A stretch of 5,092 nt of DNA, from positions 1 through 5,092 of the forward strand of contig JAEYNO010000282.1 of assembly GCA_023412515.1 (NCBI GenBank), given 5' to 3'. This stretch comes from Actinomycetes bacterium (GTDB lineage: Bacteria > Actinomycetota > Actinomycetes > Actinomycetales > Cellulomonadaceae). A program made the translations under genes and the position numbers. The notes under the pieces are model-generated. The model was not told the origin of the DNA. It ran no database searches and saw nothing but the letters and a program-made list of their open reading frames with translations. Below are positions 1 to 5,092 of this stretch, in pieces (within the stretch, counting starts at the first letter, position 1; every line of letters starts with the position of its first letter).

Positions 1-70
1 GCCCGGCGCCGACCACGACCGCGCGTGAGCCGCGGCGCGCGCCGGGCGTGAGCCCAGGTCCCGGCCGCAC
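1..70 (-). CDS. Probable Rossmann-fold (FAD/NAD-binding) protein, N-terminal fragment
   Basis: This is a partial gene running off the left edge. Reading the minus strand from a GTG at 70, the frame is open and gives about 23 residues: an Arg/Pro/Gly-rich leader followed by AVVVGAG, which looks like the first beta strand and glycine-rich turn of a dinucleotide-binding fold. A GAGGGG sequence (83-88) lies 12 bases before this GTG, slightly far for a ribosome binding site. An alternative in-frame GTG at 98-100 overlaps the stop of the peptidase gene by GTGA and would suggest translational coupling. Codons are mostly G/C at third positions. The motif is short, so the family (oxidoreductase, amine oxidase, epimerase) cannot be named. 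If real, it is the third gene of the regulator/peptidase transcription unit. Confidence 0.45.
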   Translation of the reverse strand, partial: MRPGPGLTPGARRGSRAVVVGAG

Positions 71-96
71 CTGAGCGGGACGCCCCTCGGCGCACG

Positions 97-1005
97 TCAC
101 ATCTCGACGACCTGCCCCGCGGCCGGGAGGCCGGGCGTGATCTCGGCGCGGACGGTCGTCGCGCGGGACGGGTCGGTGACGTCGGGCAGCACGTGCGCGT
201 CGCGCCACCGGAACGGGATGCCAGCGGCACGCAGCGGCCGGGGGCGGTCCATGAGCTGCACGTGCAGGTGCGGCTCGCTCGAGTTGCCGGAGTTGCCGAC
301 CTCGCCCAGCTGGTCCCCGGCGGCGACGCGCTGCCCGGGGCGCACGCGCGCGCTGCCGCGCCGCAGGTGCGCGACCAGCGAGTACACGCCGTCGCCGTGG
401 TCGAGCACGACGTGGTTGCCGACCACCGCGGGCGGTCCGCCGAGGTCGCGGACGCCCTCGAGCGTCATGAGGTAGGCGAGCGCGGGCCACGACGTGCGGC
501 CGCGGTGGTCGCGCCGGCCGTCGACCACGCGCACGACGGTGCCGTCGGCGACGGCGTGCACGGACCGACCGAAGGACGGGAACGTCTCGGGCCGGGGGAA
601 CCCGCCGCGCCACGGCACGGTCGCGGGCGTCCCCGGCGGGCTGGGCACCAGCACGTCGATCGCGTACGTCTGGCCGTAGGCGCGGATGCCGTGGCTGGGC
701 ACCTTGTCGGCGGGGCTGTTGACGACGGTCCAGCGGCCACGCAGCGGTGACGCGACCTCGACCGGGTCGCGCTCGACGCGCGGCGGGCGCACGAACGCGA
801 GGCCGACGAGCACCGCGGCGCCCGCGAACCACACGGCCGGGTCCGGGTCGAGCACGCGGCCGACGACGATCCAGGCGAGGACGCACCAGAACCACACGGG
901 CATGAGCCCCGCGACGGCGCGGCGCGGTCCGTCGAGCGGCGCGCGGCGCGGCTCGGGGCGGGGCTCGGGAACTGACGCACCCCCGGACGGCGGCGCGGCG
1001 CTCAT
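97..1005 (-). CDS. Membrane-anchored M23-family metallopeptidase (peptidoglycan hydrolase-like)
   Basis: 302 residues. M23 enzymes are zinc endopeptidases that usually cut peptide cross-links in peptidoglycan. Residues 1-32 are Pro/Arg-rich. Two hydrophobic segments follow (about 34-50, rich in Trp, and 57-72), separated by DPDP. The catalytic domain covers about 95-255. H105 and D117 are the likely first zinc ligands, within SHGIRAYGQTYAIDV. H213 lies in SLVAHL, and the HLH pair (H246/H248) lies in NSSEPHLHVQ, the typical M23 signature. VRPGQRVAAGDQLGEVGNSG (222-240) is the usual glycine-rich barrel stretch. The frame is open upstream to 1302, but I chose the ATG at 1005 because it overlaps the regulator stop as ATGA and because the upstream extension is an Arg/Ala-rich shadow of the regulator. 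No clear ribosome binding site is seen, so translation is probably coupled. The family call is secure; the exact substrate is not. Confidence 0.9.
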   Translation of the reverse strand: MSAAPPSGGASVPEPRPEPRRAPLDGPRRAVAGLMPVWFWCVLAWIVVGRVLDPDPAVWFAGAAVLVGLAFVRPPRVERDPVEVASPLRGRWTVVNSPADKVPSHGIRAYGQTYAIDVLVPSPPGTPATVPWRGGFPRPETFPSFGRSVHAVADGTVVRVVDGRRDHRGRTSWPALAYLMTLEGVRDLGGPPAVVGNHVVLDHGDGVYSLVAHLRRGSARVRPGQRVAAGDQLGEVGNSGNSSEPHLHVQLMDRPRPLRAAGIPFRWRDAHVLPDVTDPSRATTVRAEITPGLPAAGQVVEM

Positions 1006-1529
1006 CGCACCGCCGCCAGCAGCGACGTCAGCAGCGGGACCAGCCGCTCGGCGGGCACGACGTGCTCGCCCCCGGCGGCGGCGCGCAGCCAGCCGGCCGC
1101 CTGGAGCTGTCGCAGGTGGTGGTACACCTGACCGGTCGAGCCGACGTCGACCGCGTCGGCGAGCTCGCGCGCGGTGCGGGCGCCGTCCAGGACCGCGCGC
1201 AGCAGGGCGAGCCGCACGGGGTGACCGAGCGCTGCGACCACGGGCGCGAGGTCGGCCCAGTCGGCGGCGAGCAGGTCGTCGGTCGTCAGCGCGTACTGCC
1301 ACCGGGCCTCGTCGCCCGCGGGCGTGCGGACGTCGCCGACCATCATGACCGCGCCGTTCGACGCGGGGCGGTCGACGCGGGCCGTGAGGCCGTGCAGGGC
1401 CCAGAACCGGTCGTCGGGGTCGTCGGCGGTGGCGGTGGCGGGTTCGGTGGCGGCACGTCCGGGCGCGGCCTCGAGGGCCGCGACGCGCTCCTCGAGCGCG
1501 TCGACGCGGGTGCGCAGGTCGTCGTCCAT
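1002..1529 (-). CDS. ArsR-like winged helix-turn-helix transcriptional regulator with N-terminal coiled coil
   Basis: 175 residues. The N-terminus (about 1-22, TRVDALEERVAALEAA) has heptad-like Leu/Val spacing and is probably a short dimerising coiled coil. It is followed by an Ala/Thr-rich linker (23-40). Residues 41-92 (RFWALHGL ... GAVMMVGDV ... WQYALTTDDLL) form an unrecognised middle domain that could sense a signal. Residues 93-175 are an ArsR-type winged helix: LAPVVAALGHPVRLALLRAVL, then TARELADAVDVGSTGQVYHHLRQL as the helix-turn-helix, then GWLRAAAGGEHVVPAERLVPLL as the wing and last helix. No Cys metal site of the SmtB/ArsR kind is visible, so a metal ligand is unlikely. The stop overlaps the M23 peptidase start by 4 bases, so the two are co-translated and the peptidase is a natural target. 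Self-regulation through the dyad in its promoter is inferred. Confidence 0.85.
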   Translation of the reverse strand: MDDDLRTRVDALEERVAALEAAPGRAATEPATATADDPDDRFWALHGLTARVDRPASNGAVMMVGDVRTPAGDEARWQYALTTDDLLAADWADLAPVVAALGHPVRLALLRAVLDGARTARELADAVDVGSTGQVYHHLRQLQAAGWLRAAAGGEHVVPAERLVPLLTSLLAAVR

Positions 1530-1541
1530 CCGTCGAGCGTA
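1530..1541 (-). promoter_or_regulatory. Probable leaderless -10 promoter element of the regulator/peptidase operon
   Basis: On the minus strand, TACGCT (1536-1541) fits the actinobacterial -10 pattern TANNNT and ends exactly 6 bases before the A of the regulator's ATG. That spacing places the transcription start on or next to the start codon. There is no purine-rich ribosome binding site between the two, so a leaderless mRNA is the simplest reading. No good -35 hexamer is visible. The evidence is pattern and spacing only. Confidence 0.5.
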
Positions 1542-1560
1542 ACGGAATATCGGAATTACG
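1538..1560. promoter_or_regulatory. Putative operator: AT-rich dyad plus direct repeat
   Basis: CGTAA (1538-1542) and TTACG (1556-1560) form an inverted repeat with 13 bases between them. Two copies of CGGAAT (1543-1548 and 1551-1556) lie inside at an 8-base period. The element is an AT-rich island in very GC-rich surroundings and covers the -10 and spacer of the regulator promoter. That position would let a bound regulator block RNA polymerase. Binding by the adjacent ArsR-like protein is inferred. Confidence 0.45.
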
Positions 1561-1583
1561 AAACCCTGGAGCCGCAGCGGTCG

Positions 1584-1657
1584 TGCCCCCGCCGGGGTTC
1601 GAACCCGGACTGGACCGGGTTTAAGCCGGTTGCCTCTGCCGGTTGGGCTACGGGGGC
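1584..1657 (-). tRNA. tRNA with UAA anticodon (UUA codon, nominally Leu) and short variable loop
   Basis: 74 bases, with no encoded CCA. The acceptor stem GCCCCCG/CGGGGGC is perfect, followed by U8 and A9 and discriminator A73. The D arm has a 3-bp stem (GCC/GGC), with A14 and G18-G19 present. The anticodon stem ACCGG/CCGGT is perfect, and the loop CTTAAAC gives anticodon UAA at 34-36 with U33 and A37. The variable loop is only 5 bases (CCAGT). The T stem CCGGG/CCCGG is perfect with loop TTCGAAC. A15 and U48 can form a Levitt-type pair. Everything suggests a foldable, functional tRNA. Bacterial tRNA-Leu normally has a long variable arm, as in the Streptomyces bldA tRNA that also reads UUA, so the amino-acid identity is uncertain. 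It sits alone between the NDH-2 terminator and the regulator operon. Confidence 0.85.
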
Positions 1658-1735
1658 GCGGTCGTCATCCTGCCAGCGCACGGGCAGGACGCGCCGGGAC
1701 CGCGACGCACCGCACGGCACCCGCGCCCCGGACGC

Positions 1736-1775
1736 ACGACGCCCCCGCGACCACGAAGGGTCGCGGGGGCGTCGT
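1736..1775 (-). terminator. Strong hairpin terminator after the NDH-2-like gene
   Basis: A perfect 17-bp stem (1736-1752 with 1759-1775) closes a 6-base loop (1753-1758). It begins 23 bases beyond the stop codon of the NDH-2-like gene. There is no following run of T on the minus strand, as is common for terminators in GC-rich actinobacteria. It separates the dehydrogenase transcript from the tRNA gene. The rest of the intergenic stretch 1530-1798 holds only the tRNA, the promoter and this hairpin. Confidence 0.8.
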
Positions 1776-1798
1776 CGGCAGGCGGCGCCGGCGGGACG

Positions 1799-3322
1799 TC
1801 AGGACGCGTGCGCGTCGCCCTTCTCCGCCGGGGAGTCCTTCTCGGCCTTGTACGGCGGCAGCGAGGGCGCCGCCGTAGCGCCGTCGGTCGGCGCCGTGCC
1901 CTGCGCGGCCTGCTCGACCTTGGGCTTCGGCGGCACCGACGCGGCGCGGAACTCGGCGCGCGGGTCGTGCAGCGACCCCAGCGCGACGACCTCGCGGCGC
2001 AGCAGCACCGACCCGGTCCAGCCCGCGGCGATCCGCAGCTTGCGGTTGAAGGTCGGCATCGCGAACACGTGGTACGTGCGGTGCAGCACCCACGCGAGGA
2101 AACCGCGCACCTTGATGCGGCCGAACATCTGCGCGACGCCCTTGTACATGCCGAGCGACGCGACCGCGCCGACGTTCTTGTGCTTGTACGGCGTCGGACG
2201 GCCCGAGCGGAGCACCACGGCGAGGTTGTCGCCGATGTGGTTGCCCTGCCGCAGCGCGTGCTGCGCGTTGGGCGGGCAGAACTTGCCCGGGTTGTACAGG
2301 TCGGGGACCGCGGCGCAGTCGCCGGCCGACCACGCGTCGGCCACGACCGTGCCGTCCTCCGTGGTCACCTGCAGCTCGGCGTTGCAGATGACGCGACCCA
2401 TCTTGTCCAGCGGCAGGTCCGACTCCTGCAGCACCGGGTTGGCCTTGACGCCCGCGGTCCACACGACCGTCTCGGCGTCGAACTCGGTGCCGTTCGACAG
2501 CACGATGTGCCCGTCGACGCAGGACGACAGGAACGTCGACAGGAAGATCTCGATGTCGCGCTTGCGCAGCTGCTCGAGCGTGTAGCCGCCGAGCTCCTCG
2601 CTGACCTCGGGGAGGATGCGCGGGCTGCCCTCGACGAGCACGAAGCGCAGCTCGTCCTGCTCGATCTGCTTGTACTTGCGCACCGCGTAGCGCGCCATGT
2701 CCTCGACCTCGCCGAGCGCCTCGACGCCCGCGAAGCCGCCCCCGACGAACACGAACGTCAGCATGCGCCGCCGCAGCTCCGGGTCCCACGTGGACGCCGC
2801 GACGTCGATGCGGCCCAGCACGTGGTTGCGGACGGCGATGGCCTCCTCGACGTTCTTGAAGCCGATCGCGACCTCGGCGAGGCCGGGGATCGGCAGCGTG
2901 CGCGCGACCGAGCCGAGCCCGACGACCAGGTGGTCGTACGTCACCCAGTACGGCTCGCCCTCGATGGGCGTGATCTGCACGCGGCGGTTCGCGTGCTCGA
3001 TGTGCGTGACGTGGCCCTGCAGCACGTCGACGCCCTTGAGCGCGCGACGGTGCGGGGCGACGACGTTGCGGGGGTCGATGGACCCGGCGGCCGCCTCCGG
3101 CAGGAACGGCGCGTACGTCATGTACGGACGCGGGTCGACGACGACGATGGCCGCCTCGCGCTTGCCGAGACGACGGCGCAGCCGACGGGCCGAGTACAGG
3201 CCCACCGTGCCGCCGCCGAGGACCAGGACGCGCGGCACCTTGCGAGGCTTGCCGGCGGGCGCCGGCATGAGCTCGCCGGACGGGCGGGCGGCGTCGACGG
3301 ACGCGGAGGGCGACTGAGGCAT
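1799..3322 (-). CDS. ndh: Type II NADH dehydrogenase-like NAD(P)/FAD-dependent oxidoreductase
   Basis: 507 residues. NDH-2 enzymes are single-subunit, non-proton-pumping flavoproteins on the inner face of the membrane that pass electrons from NADH to quinone. RVLVLGGGTVGLYSA (31-45) is the FAD-binding Rossmann motif, with D63 ending its second strand. TYAPFLPEAAAG (69-80) matches the conserved FAD-domain segment. TFVFVGGGFAGVEALGEVED (189-208) is the NADH-binding motif, with E231 at the acidic position that favours NADH. SAGDCAAVPD (332-341) is the C-terminal FAD motif. NAQHALRQG (352-360) is the quinone-site region, but it reads AQxAxRQ rather than the classical AQxAxQ. Residues 400-450 hold the membrane-associated C-terminal part, and 460-507 a low-complexity tail. 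The start at 3322 has little leader; Met19 is an alternative. It is a single-gene unit bounded by hairpins. The oxidoreductase fold is certain; quinone as the acceptor is likely but not proven. Confidence 0.88.
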   Translation of the reverse strand: MPQSPSASVDAARPSGELMPAPAGKPRKVPRVLVLGGGTVGLYSARRLRRRLGKREAAIVVVDPRPYMTYAPFLPEAAAGSIDPRNVVAPHRRALKGVDVLQGHVTHIEHANRRVQITPIEGEPYWVTYDHLVVGLGSVARTLPIPGLAEVAIGFKNVEEAIAVRNHVLGRIDVAASTWDPELRRRMLTFVFVGGGFAGVEALGEVEDMARYAVRKYKQIEQDELRFVLVEGSPRILPEVSEELGGYTLEQLRKRDIEIFLSTFLSSCVDGHIVLSNGTEFDAETVVWTAGVKANPVLQESDLPLDKMGRVICNAELQVTTEDGTVVADAWSAGDCAAVPDLYNPGKFCPPNAQHALRQGNHIGDNLAVVLRSGRPTPYKHKNVGAVASLGMYKGVAQMFGRIKVRGFLAWVLHRTYHVFAMPTFNRKLRIAAGWTGSVLLRREVVALGSLHDPRAEFRAASVPPKPKVEQAAQGTAPTDGATAAPSLPPYKAEKDSPAEKGDAHAS

Positions 3323-3335
3323 ACCTCATACGGTA
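3323..3335 (-). promoter_or_regulatory. Candidate -10 element of the NDH-2-like gene
   Basis: TACCGT (3330-3335, minus strand) fits TANNNT and lies 7 bases before the ATG at 3322, so transcription would begin at or next to the start codon. A GAGGT directly abuts the ATG, too close to act as a normal ribosome binding site. No convincing -35 is seen. If the true start were Met19, this would instead give a leader of about 55 bases. Confidence 0.4.
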
Positions 3336-3399
3336 GACGTGCACGCGCTCCCACGCGCCCTCCGGGGCCGGTGATACCGCGCACACCGAGCACGCGCGC

Positions 3400-3417
3400 G
3401 GCCCGTCGTGATGGGCC
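3400..3417 (-). terminator. Weak hairpin directly after the CorC-like gene
   Basis: GGCCC (3400-3404) and GGGCC (3413-3417) can pair across an 8-base loop, extendable by one G-T pair. The hairpin immediately follows the stop codon on the minus strand. It is short and lacks a T run, so it may not terminate. The 95-base gap before the dehydrogenase holds nothing stronger. Confidence 0.25.
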
Positions 3418-4881
3418 TCAGGTCCCGGGGCCCGCGTCGTGCGCGACGTCGCCCGCGGCGGCTCCGGACTCCCCCGCGCCACCCTCGGCGGCGGGTGCCG
3501 CACCGCGCTCGACGCGCACGCGCGTGATGCGGCGCCTGTCGACCGCGCGCACGCGCAGCCGGGTGGGCGGGACGTCGGCCGGCGCGTCGTCGCCCTCCCC
3601 CTCCGGCACGACGTCGATGACGTCGCCGGGCGCCGGGATGCGCCCGAACCGCGCCAGCAGGTACCCCGCGACGGTCTCGTACGGCCCCTCGGGGAGCACG
3701 ACGCCCGTGCGGTCGGCGAACTCCTCGAGCGTGAGCCCCGCGTCGACGTCGGCGGCGCCCGTCACGCGCACCGGCACGGGGTCGTACTCGTCGACGATGT
3801 CGCCGACCAGCTCCTCCAGCAGGTCCTCGAGCGTCACGATGCCGTCGGTGCCGCCGTACTCGTCGACGACGACCGCGATGTGCGCGCCCGTGCGCCGCAT
3901 GGTCGACAGCGTCGGCAGCACCGCGTTGGTGCCCGGCAGCGACACGATGGGCCGTGTCACGTCGCCCACCGTCGTGCCCGCGACCTCGACGATCGCCTCG
4001 ACGACGCCCTCGCGCCCGTGCGTGTCGGGGTCCTCCTCGGCCTCGCGCACGGCGCGCGCGACCGGGGCCAGCAGGTCGCGCACGTGCACGAAGCCGACGA
4101 TGTCGTCGAAGTCCTCGCCCGTCACCGGGTACCGCGAGTAGGGCAGCGTGCCGACGAGCCGGGCGGCCTCCGCGATGGGCGCGTCGGCGGCGAGGAACGT
4201 CACGTCCGCGCGCGGGCGCATGACCTCGACGAGCGAGCGGTCGCCGACGTCGAACACGTCGTCGATGAGGCGCCGCTCGTCCTCCGGCAGGTCGGGGTGC
4301 GAGCGCACGAGGTCGCGCAGCTCCTCGTCGGTGATCTGGTCGCTCGTCGCCGCCGGGTCGAAGCCGAGCAGCCGGACGACCCCGTTGGTGGACTTCGAGA
4401 GCAGCCAGATCACGGGGGTCATGAGCACCGCGAACCGGTCGAGCGGCGGCCCCACCCACAGCGACACGCGTGCGGCCTGCTGCATCGCGATGCGCTTGGG
4501 CACCAGCTCGCCCAGCACGAGCGAGAGGTACGCGATGACGAGCGTGAGCGCGATGAGCGCGACGCCCTCGGCCGTGCCCTGCGGCAGGCCCAGCGACTCG
4601 AGCACCGGCGCGACGGCCGGGGCCAGCGAGGACGCCCCGAACGCGGCCGAGAAGAACCCGGCGACCGTCACGCCGATCTGCACGGCCGCGAGGAACCGGT
4701 TGGGGTTGCGGGCGACCGCCGCGACGCGCACGCCGCGGGACCCCTGCTTCTCGATCTGCCCGAGCTGCGACTCGCGCAGCGACACCAGCGCGAGCTCGGT
4801 GCCGGCGAACACGCCGCCGACGAGGATGAACAGCAGGACGAGGCCGATGTCGGCCCAGGTGTCAGCGGTCACGGGGCGCAT
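3418..4881 (-). CDS. CNNM/CorC-family transmembrane protein with CBS pair (HlyC/CorC family transporter)
   Basis: 487 residues. Proteins of this family combine a membrane CNNM (DUF21) domain with a cytoplasmic CBS pair and are linked to Mg2+/Co2+ efflux or homeostasis. The older name hemolysin C is misleading. The CNNM domain spans about 8-195: a first membrane segment at 11-32 with GTELALVSLRESQL just after it, hydrophobic segments near 64-95 and 105-125, the conserved LGELVPKRIAMQ (123-134), and a last segment near 150-162. TDEELRDLV (184-192) leads into the CBS pair at about 217-275 and 306-363, the second ending in the hallmark VVDEYGGTDGIVTLEDLLEE. A CorC-type C-terminal domain follows (375-457), then an Ala/Gly-rich tail. 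The acidic linker between CBS repeats (276-300) is longer than usual. The ATG at 4881 fits the family start but has no clear ribosome binding site. This is an independent single gene here, with no adjacent paralogue visible. Confidence 0.93.
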   Translation of the reverse strand: MRPVTADTWADIGLVLLFILVGGVFAGTELALVSLRESQLGQIEKQGSRGVRVAAVARNPNRFLAAVQIGVTVAGFFSAAFGASSLAPAVAPVLESLGLPQGTAEGVALIALTLVIAYLSLVLGELVPKRIAMQQAARVSLWVGPPLDRFAVLMTPVIWLLSKSTNGVVRLLGFDPAATSDQITDEELRDLVRSHPDLPEDERRLIDDVFDVGDRSLVEVMRPRADVTFLAADAPIAEAARLVGTLPYSRYPVTGEDFDDIVGFVHVRDLLAPVARAVREAEEDPDTHGREGVVEAIVEVAGTTVGDVTRPIVSLPGTNAVLPTLSTMRRTGAHIAVVVDEYGGTDGIVTLEDLLEELVGDIVDEYDPVPVRVTGAADVDAGLTLEEFADRTGVVLPEGPYETVAGYLLARFGRIPAPGDVIDVVPEGEGDDAPADVPPTRLRVRAVDRRRITRVRVERGAAPAAEGGAGESGAAAGDVAHDAGPGT

Positions 4882-4907
4882 CCGAGGTCGGCGGCGGGGA
4901 CACGCTC

Positions 4908-4913
4908 ACCTTA
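4908..4913 (-). promoter_or_regulatory. Candidate -10 element of the CorC-like gene
   Basis: TAAGGT on the minus strand fits TANNNT and lies 26 bases before the ATG, predicting a leader of about 20 bases. It sits between the upstream hairpin (4927-4956) and the gene, in a small AT-richer patch. No -35 match is apparent. Confidence 0.35.
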
Positions 4914-4926
4914 GGGCCGGGAACGC

Positions 4927-4956
4927 CGCCCCGCCCGCACGGCGGCGGGCGGGGCG
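4927..4956 (-). terminator. Hairpin terminator of the right-edge gene
   Basis: A perfect 12-bp G/C stem (4927-4938 with 4945-4956) closes a 6-base loop. It begins 7 bases after the stop codon of the partial gene at the right edge. There is no T run. Its position supports the reading of that partial gene and separates it from the CorC-like gene. Confidence 0.75.
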
Positions 4957-4963
4957 ACGCCCG

Positions 4964-5092
4964 TCAGGGTGCGACCGACGGGGACGCGTCCCCGTCCGGC
5001 GTGTCGCAGTCGGGGGCCGGTGCGCTCGCGGCGTCGGACGCGTCGTCCGTGCTCGGGGCCCCGCTCGCGGCGGCGTCCGCAGCGCCCGGGTC
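4964..5092 (-). CDS. Unrecognised protein, C-terminal end with disordered Ala/Asp/Ser/Pro tail
   Basis: Only the last 42 residues and a TGA stop (4964-4966) are in the window. The frame is open to the right edge. The sequence is almost entirely Ala, Asp, Pro, Ser and Gly (for example ASGAPSTDDASDAASAPAPD), acidic and probably unstructured, with a single Cys 14 residues from the end. Third positions are nearly all G or C. A strong hairpin lies just past the stop, which supports this as a real gene end. Such tails occur on many actinobacterial membrane and secreted proteins, so no function can be assigned. Confidence 0.6.
   Translation of the reverse strand, partial: DPGAADAAASGAPSTDDASDAASAPAPDCDTPDGDASPSVAP
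4977..4996. repeat. Perfect 20-bp palindrome inside the right-edge coding tail
   Basis: GACGGGGACGCGTCCCCGTC equals its own reverse complement. It lies within the last codons of the partial gene (encoding roughly DGDASPS), 21 bases upstream in coordinate terms of the terminator hairpin stem. In mRNA it could form a second hairpin just before the stop codon. Whether it has any role is unknown. Confidence 0.6.

Noticed and set aside
1..47. Inverted repeat GCCCGGCGC (1-9) and GCGCCGGGC (39-47) as a terminator after the peptidase
   Set aside because: The loop is 29 bases, and the region is better explained as the start of another coding sequence. Such short G/C repeats arise easily by chance here.
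1006..1302. N-terminal extension of the M23 peptidase frame up to 1302
   Set aside because: It adds about 99 low-complexity Arg/Ala residues wholly inside the regulator gene. The ATG at 1005 with an ATGA overlap is a far better start.
1665..3503. A 612-residue minus-strand frame overlapping the NDH-2-like gene
   Set aside because: It is an out-of-frame shadow full of Arg and Ala, while the other frame carries all the FAD/NAD motifs.
1643..4141. An 832-residue open frame on the plus strand, with similar long frames at 1062-2585 and 3439-4914
   Set aside because: All lie antisense to well-supported minus-strand genes, are rich in Arg, Ala, Gly, Asp and His without recognisable domains, and cross the tRNA or intergenic hairpins. 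They are a by-product of high GC.
4862..4903. A 13-codon upstream reading frame (GTG at 4901-4903) overlapping the CorC-like start, with an AAGGTGAG before it
   Set aside because: It could be a leader peptide, but the purine stretch overlaps the proposed -10, the spacing is short, and the peptide has no regulatory codon run. Too weak to list.
1..5092. CRISPR arrays, insertion sequences, phage genes or defence systems
   Set aside because: No spaced direct repeats, transposase motifs, target-site duplications or recognisable defence domains were seen on either strand.

Overview
This is a very GC-rich stretch with strong third-position G/C bias and a run of genes all read from the minus strand. 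That, together with the promoter and terminator style, points to a high-GC actinobacterium. A Cellulomonas-like member of the Micrococcales is my best guess, but this is inference and no rRNA marker is present. The long open frames on the plus strand are antisense shadows.

Layout in the direction of transcription (right to left): (1) 4964-5092, the C-terminal end of an unrecognised protein with a disordered Ala/Asp/Ser/Pro tail, followed by a strong hairpin at 4927-4956. (2) 3418-4881, a complete CNNM/CorC-type membrane protein with a paired CBS domain, probably involved in divalent-cation homeostasis. (3) 1799-3322, a type II NADH dehydrogenase-like FAD protein, ending at a perfect 17-bp stem hairpin (1736-1775). 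(4) 1584-1657, a tRNA gene with a UAA anticodon but a short (class I) variable loop. (5) 1002-1529, an ArsR-like winged-helix regulator with an N-terminal coiled coil, overlapping by ATGA with (6) 97-1005, a membrane-anchored M23 metallopeptidase. (7) At the left edge there appears to be the start of a Rossmann-fold (FAD/NAD) protein that overlaps or closely follows the peptidase.

Functionally, genes 5 to 7 look like one transcription unit: a regulator that probably controls itself and a cell-wall hydrolase from an AT-rich dyad-containing promoter. The NDH-2-like gene and the CorC gene are separate single-gene units of core metabolism and ion homeostasis. No mobile element, CRISPR array, phage gene or defence system is visible. 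The observations most worth a second look are the unusual UAA-anticodon tRNA, the regulator/peptidase operon with its likely leaderless promoter, and the unresolved membrane topology of the peptidase.
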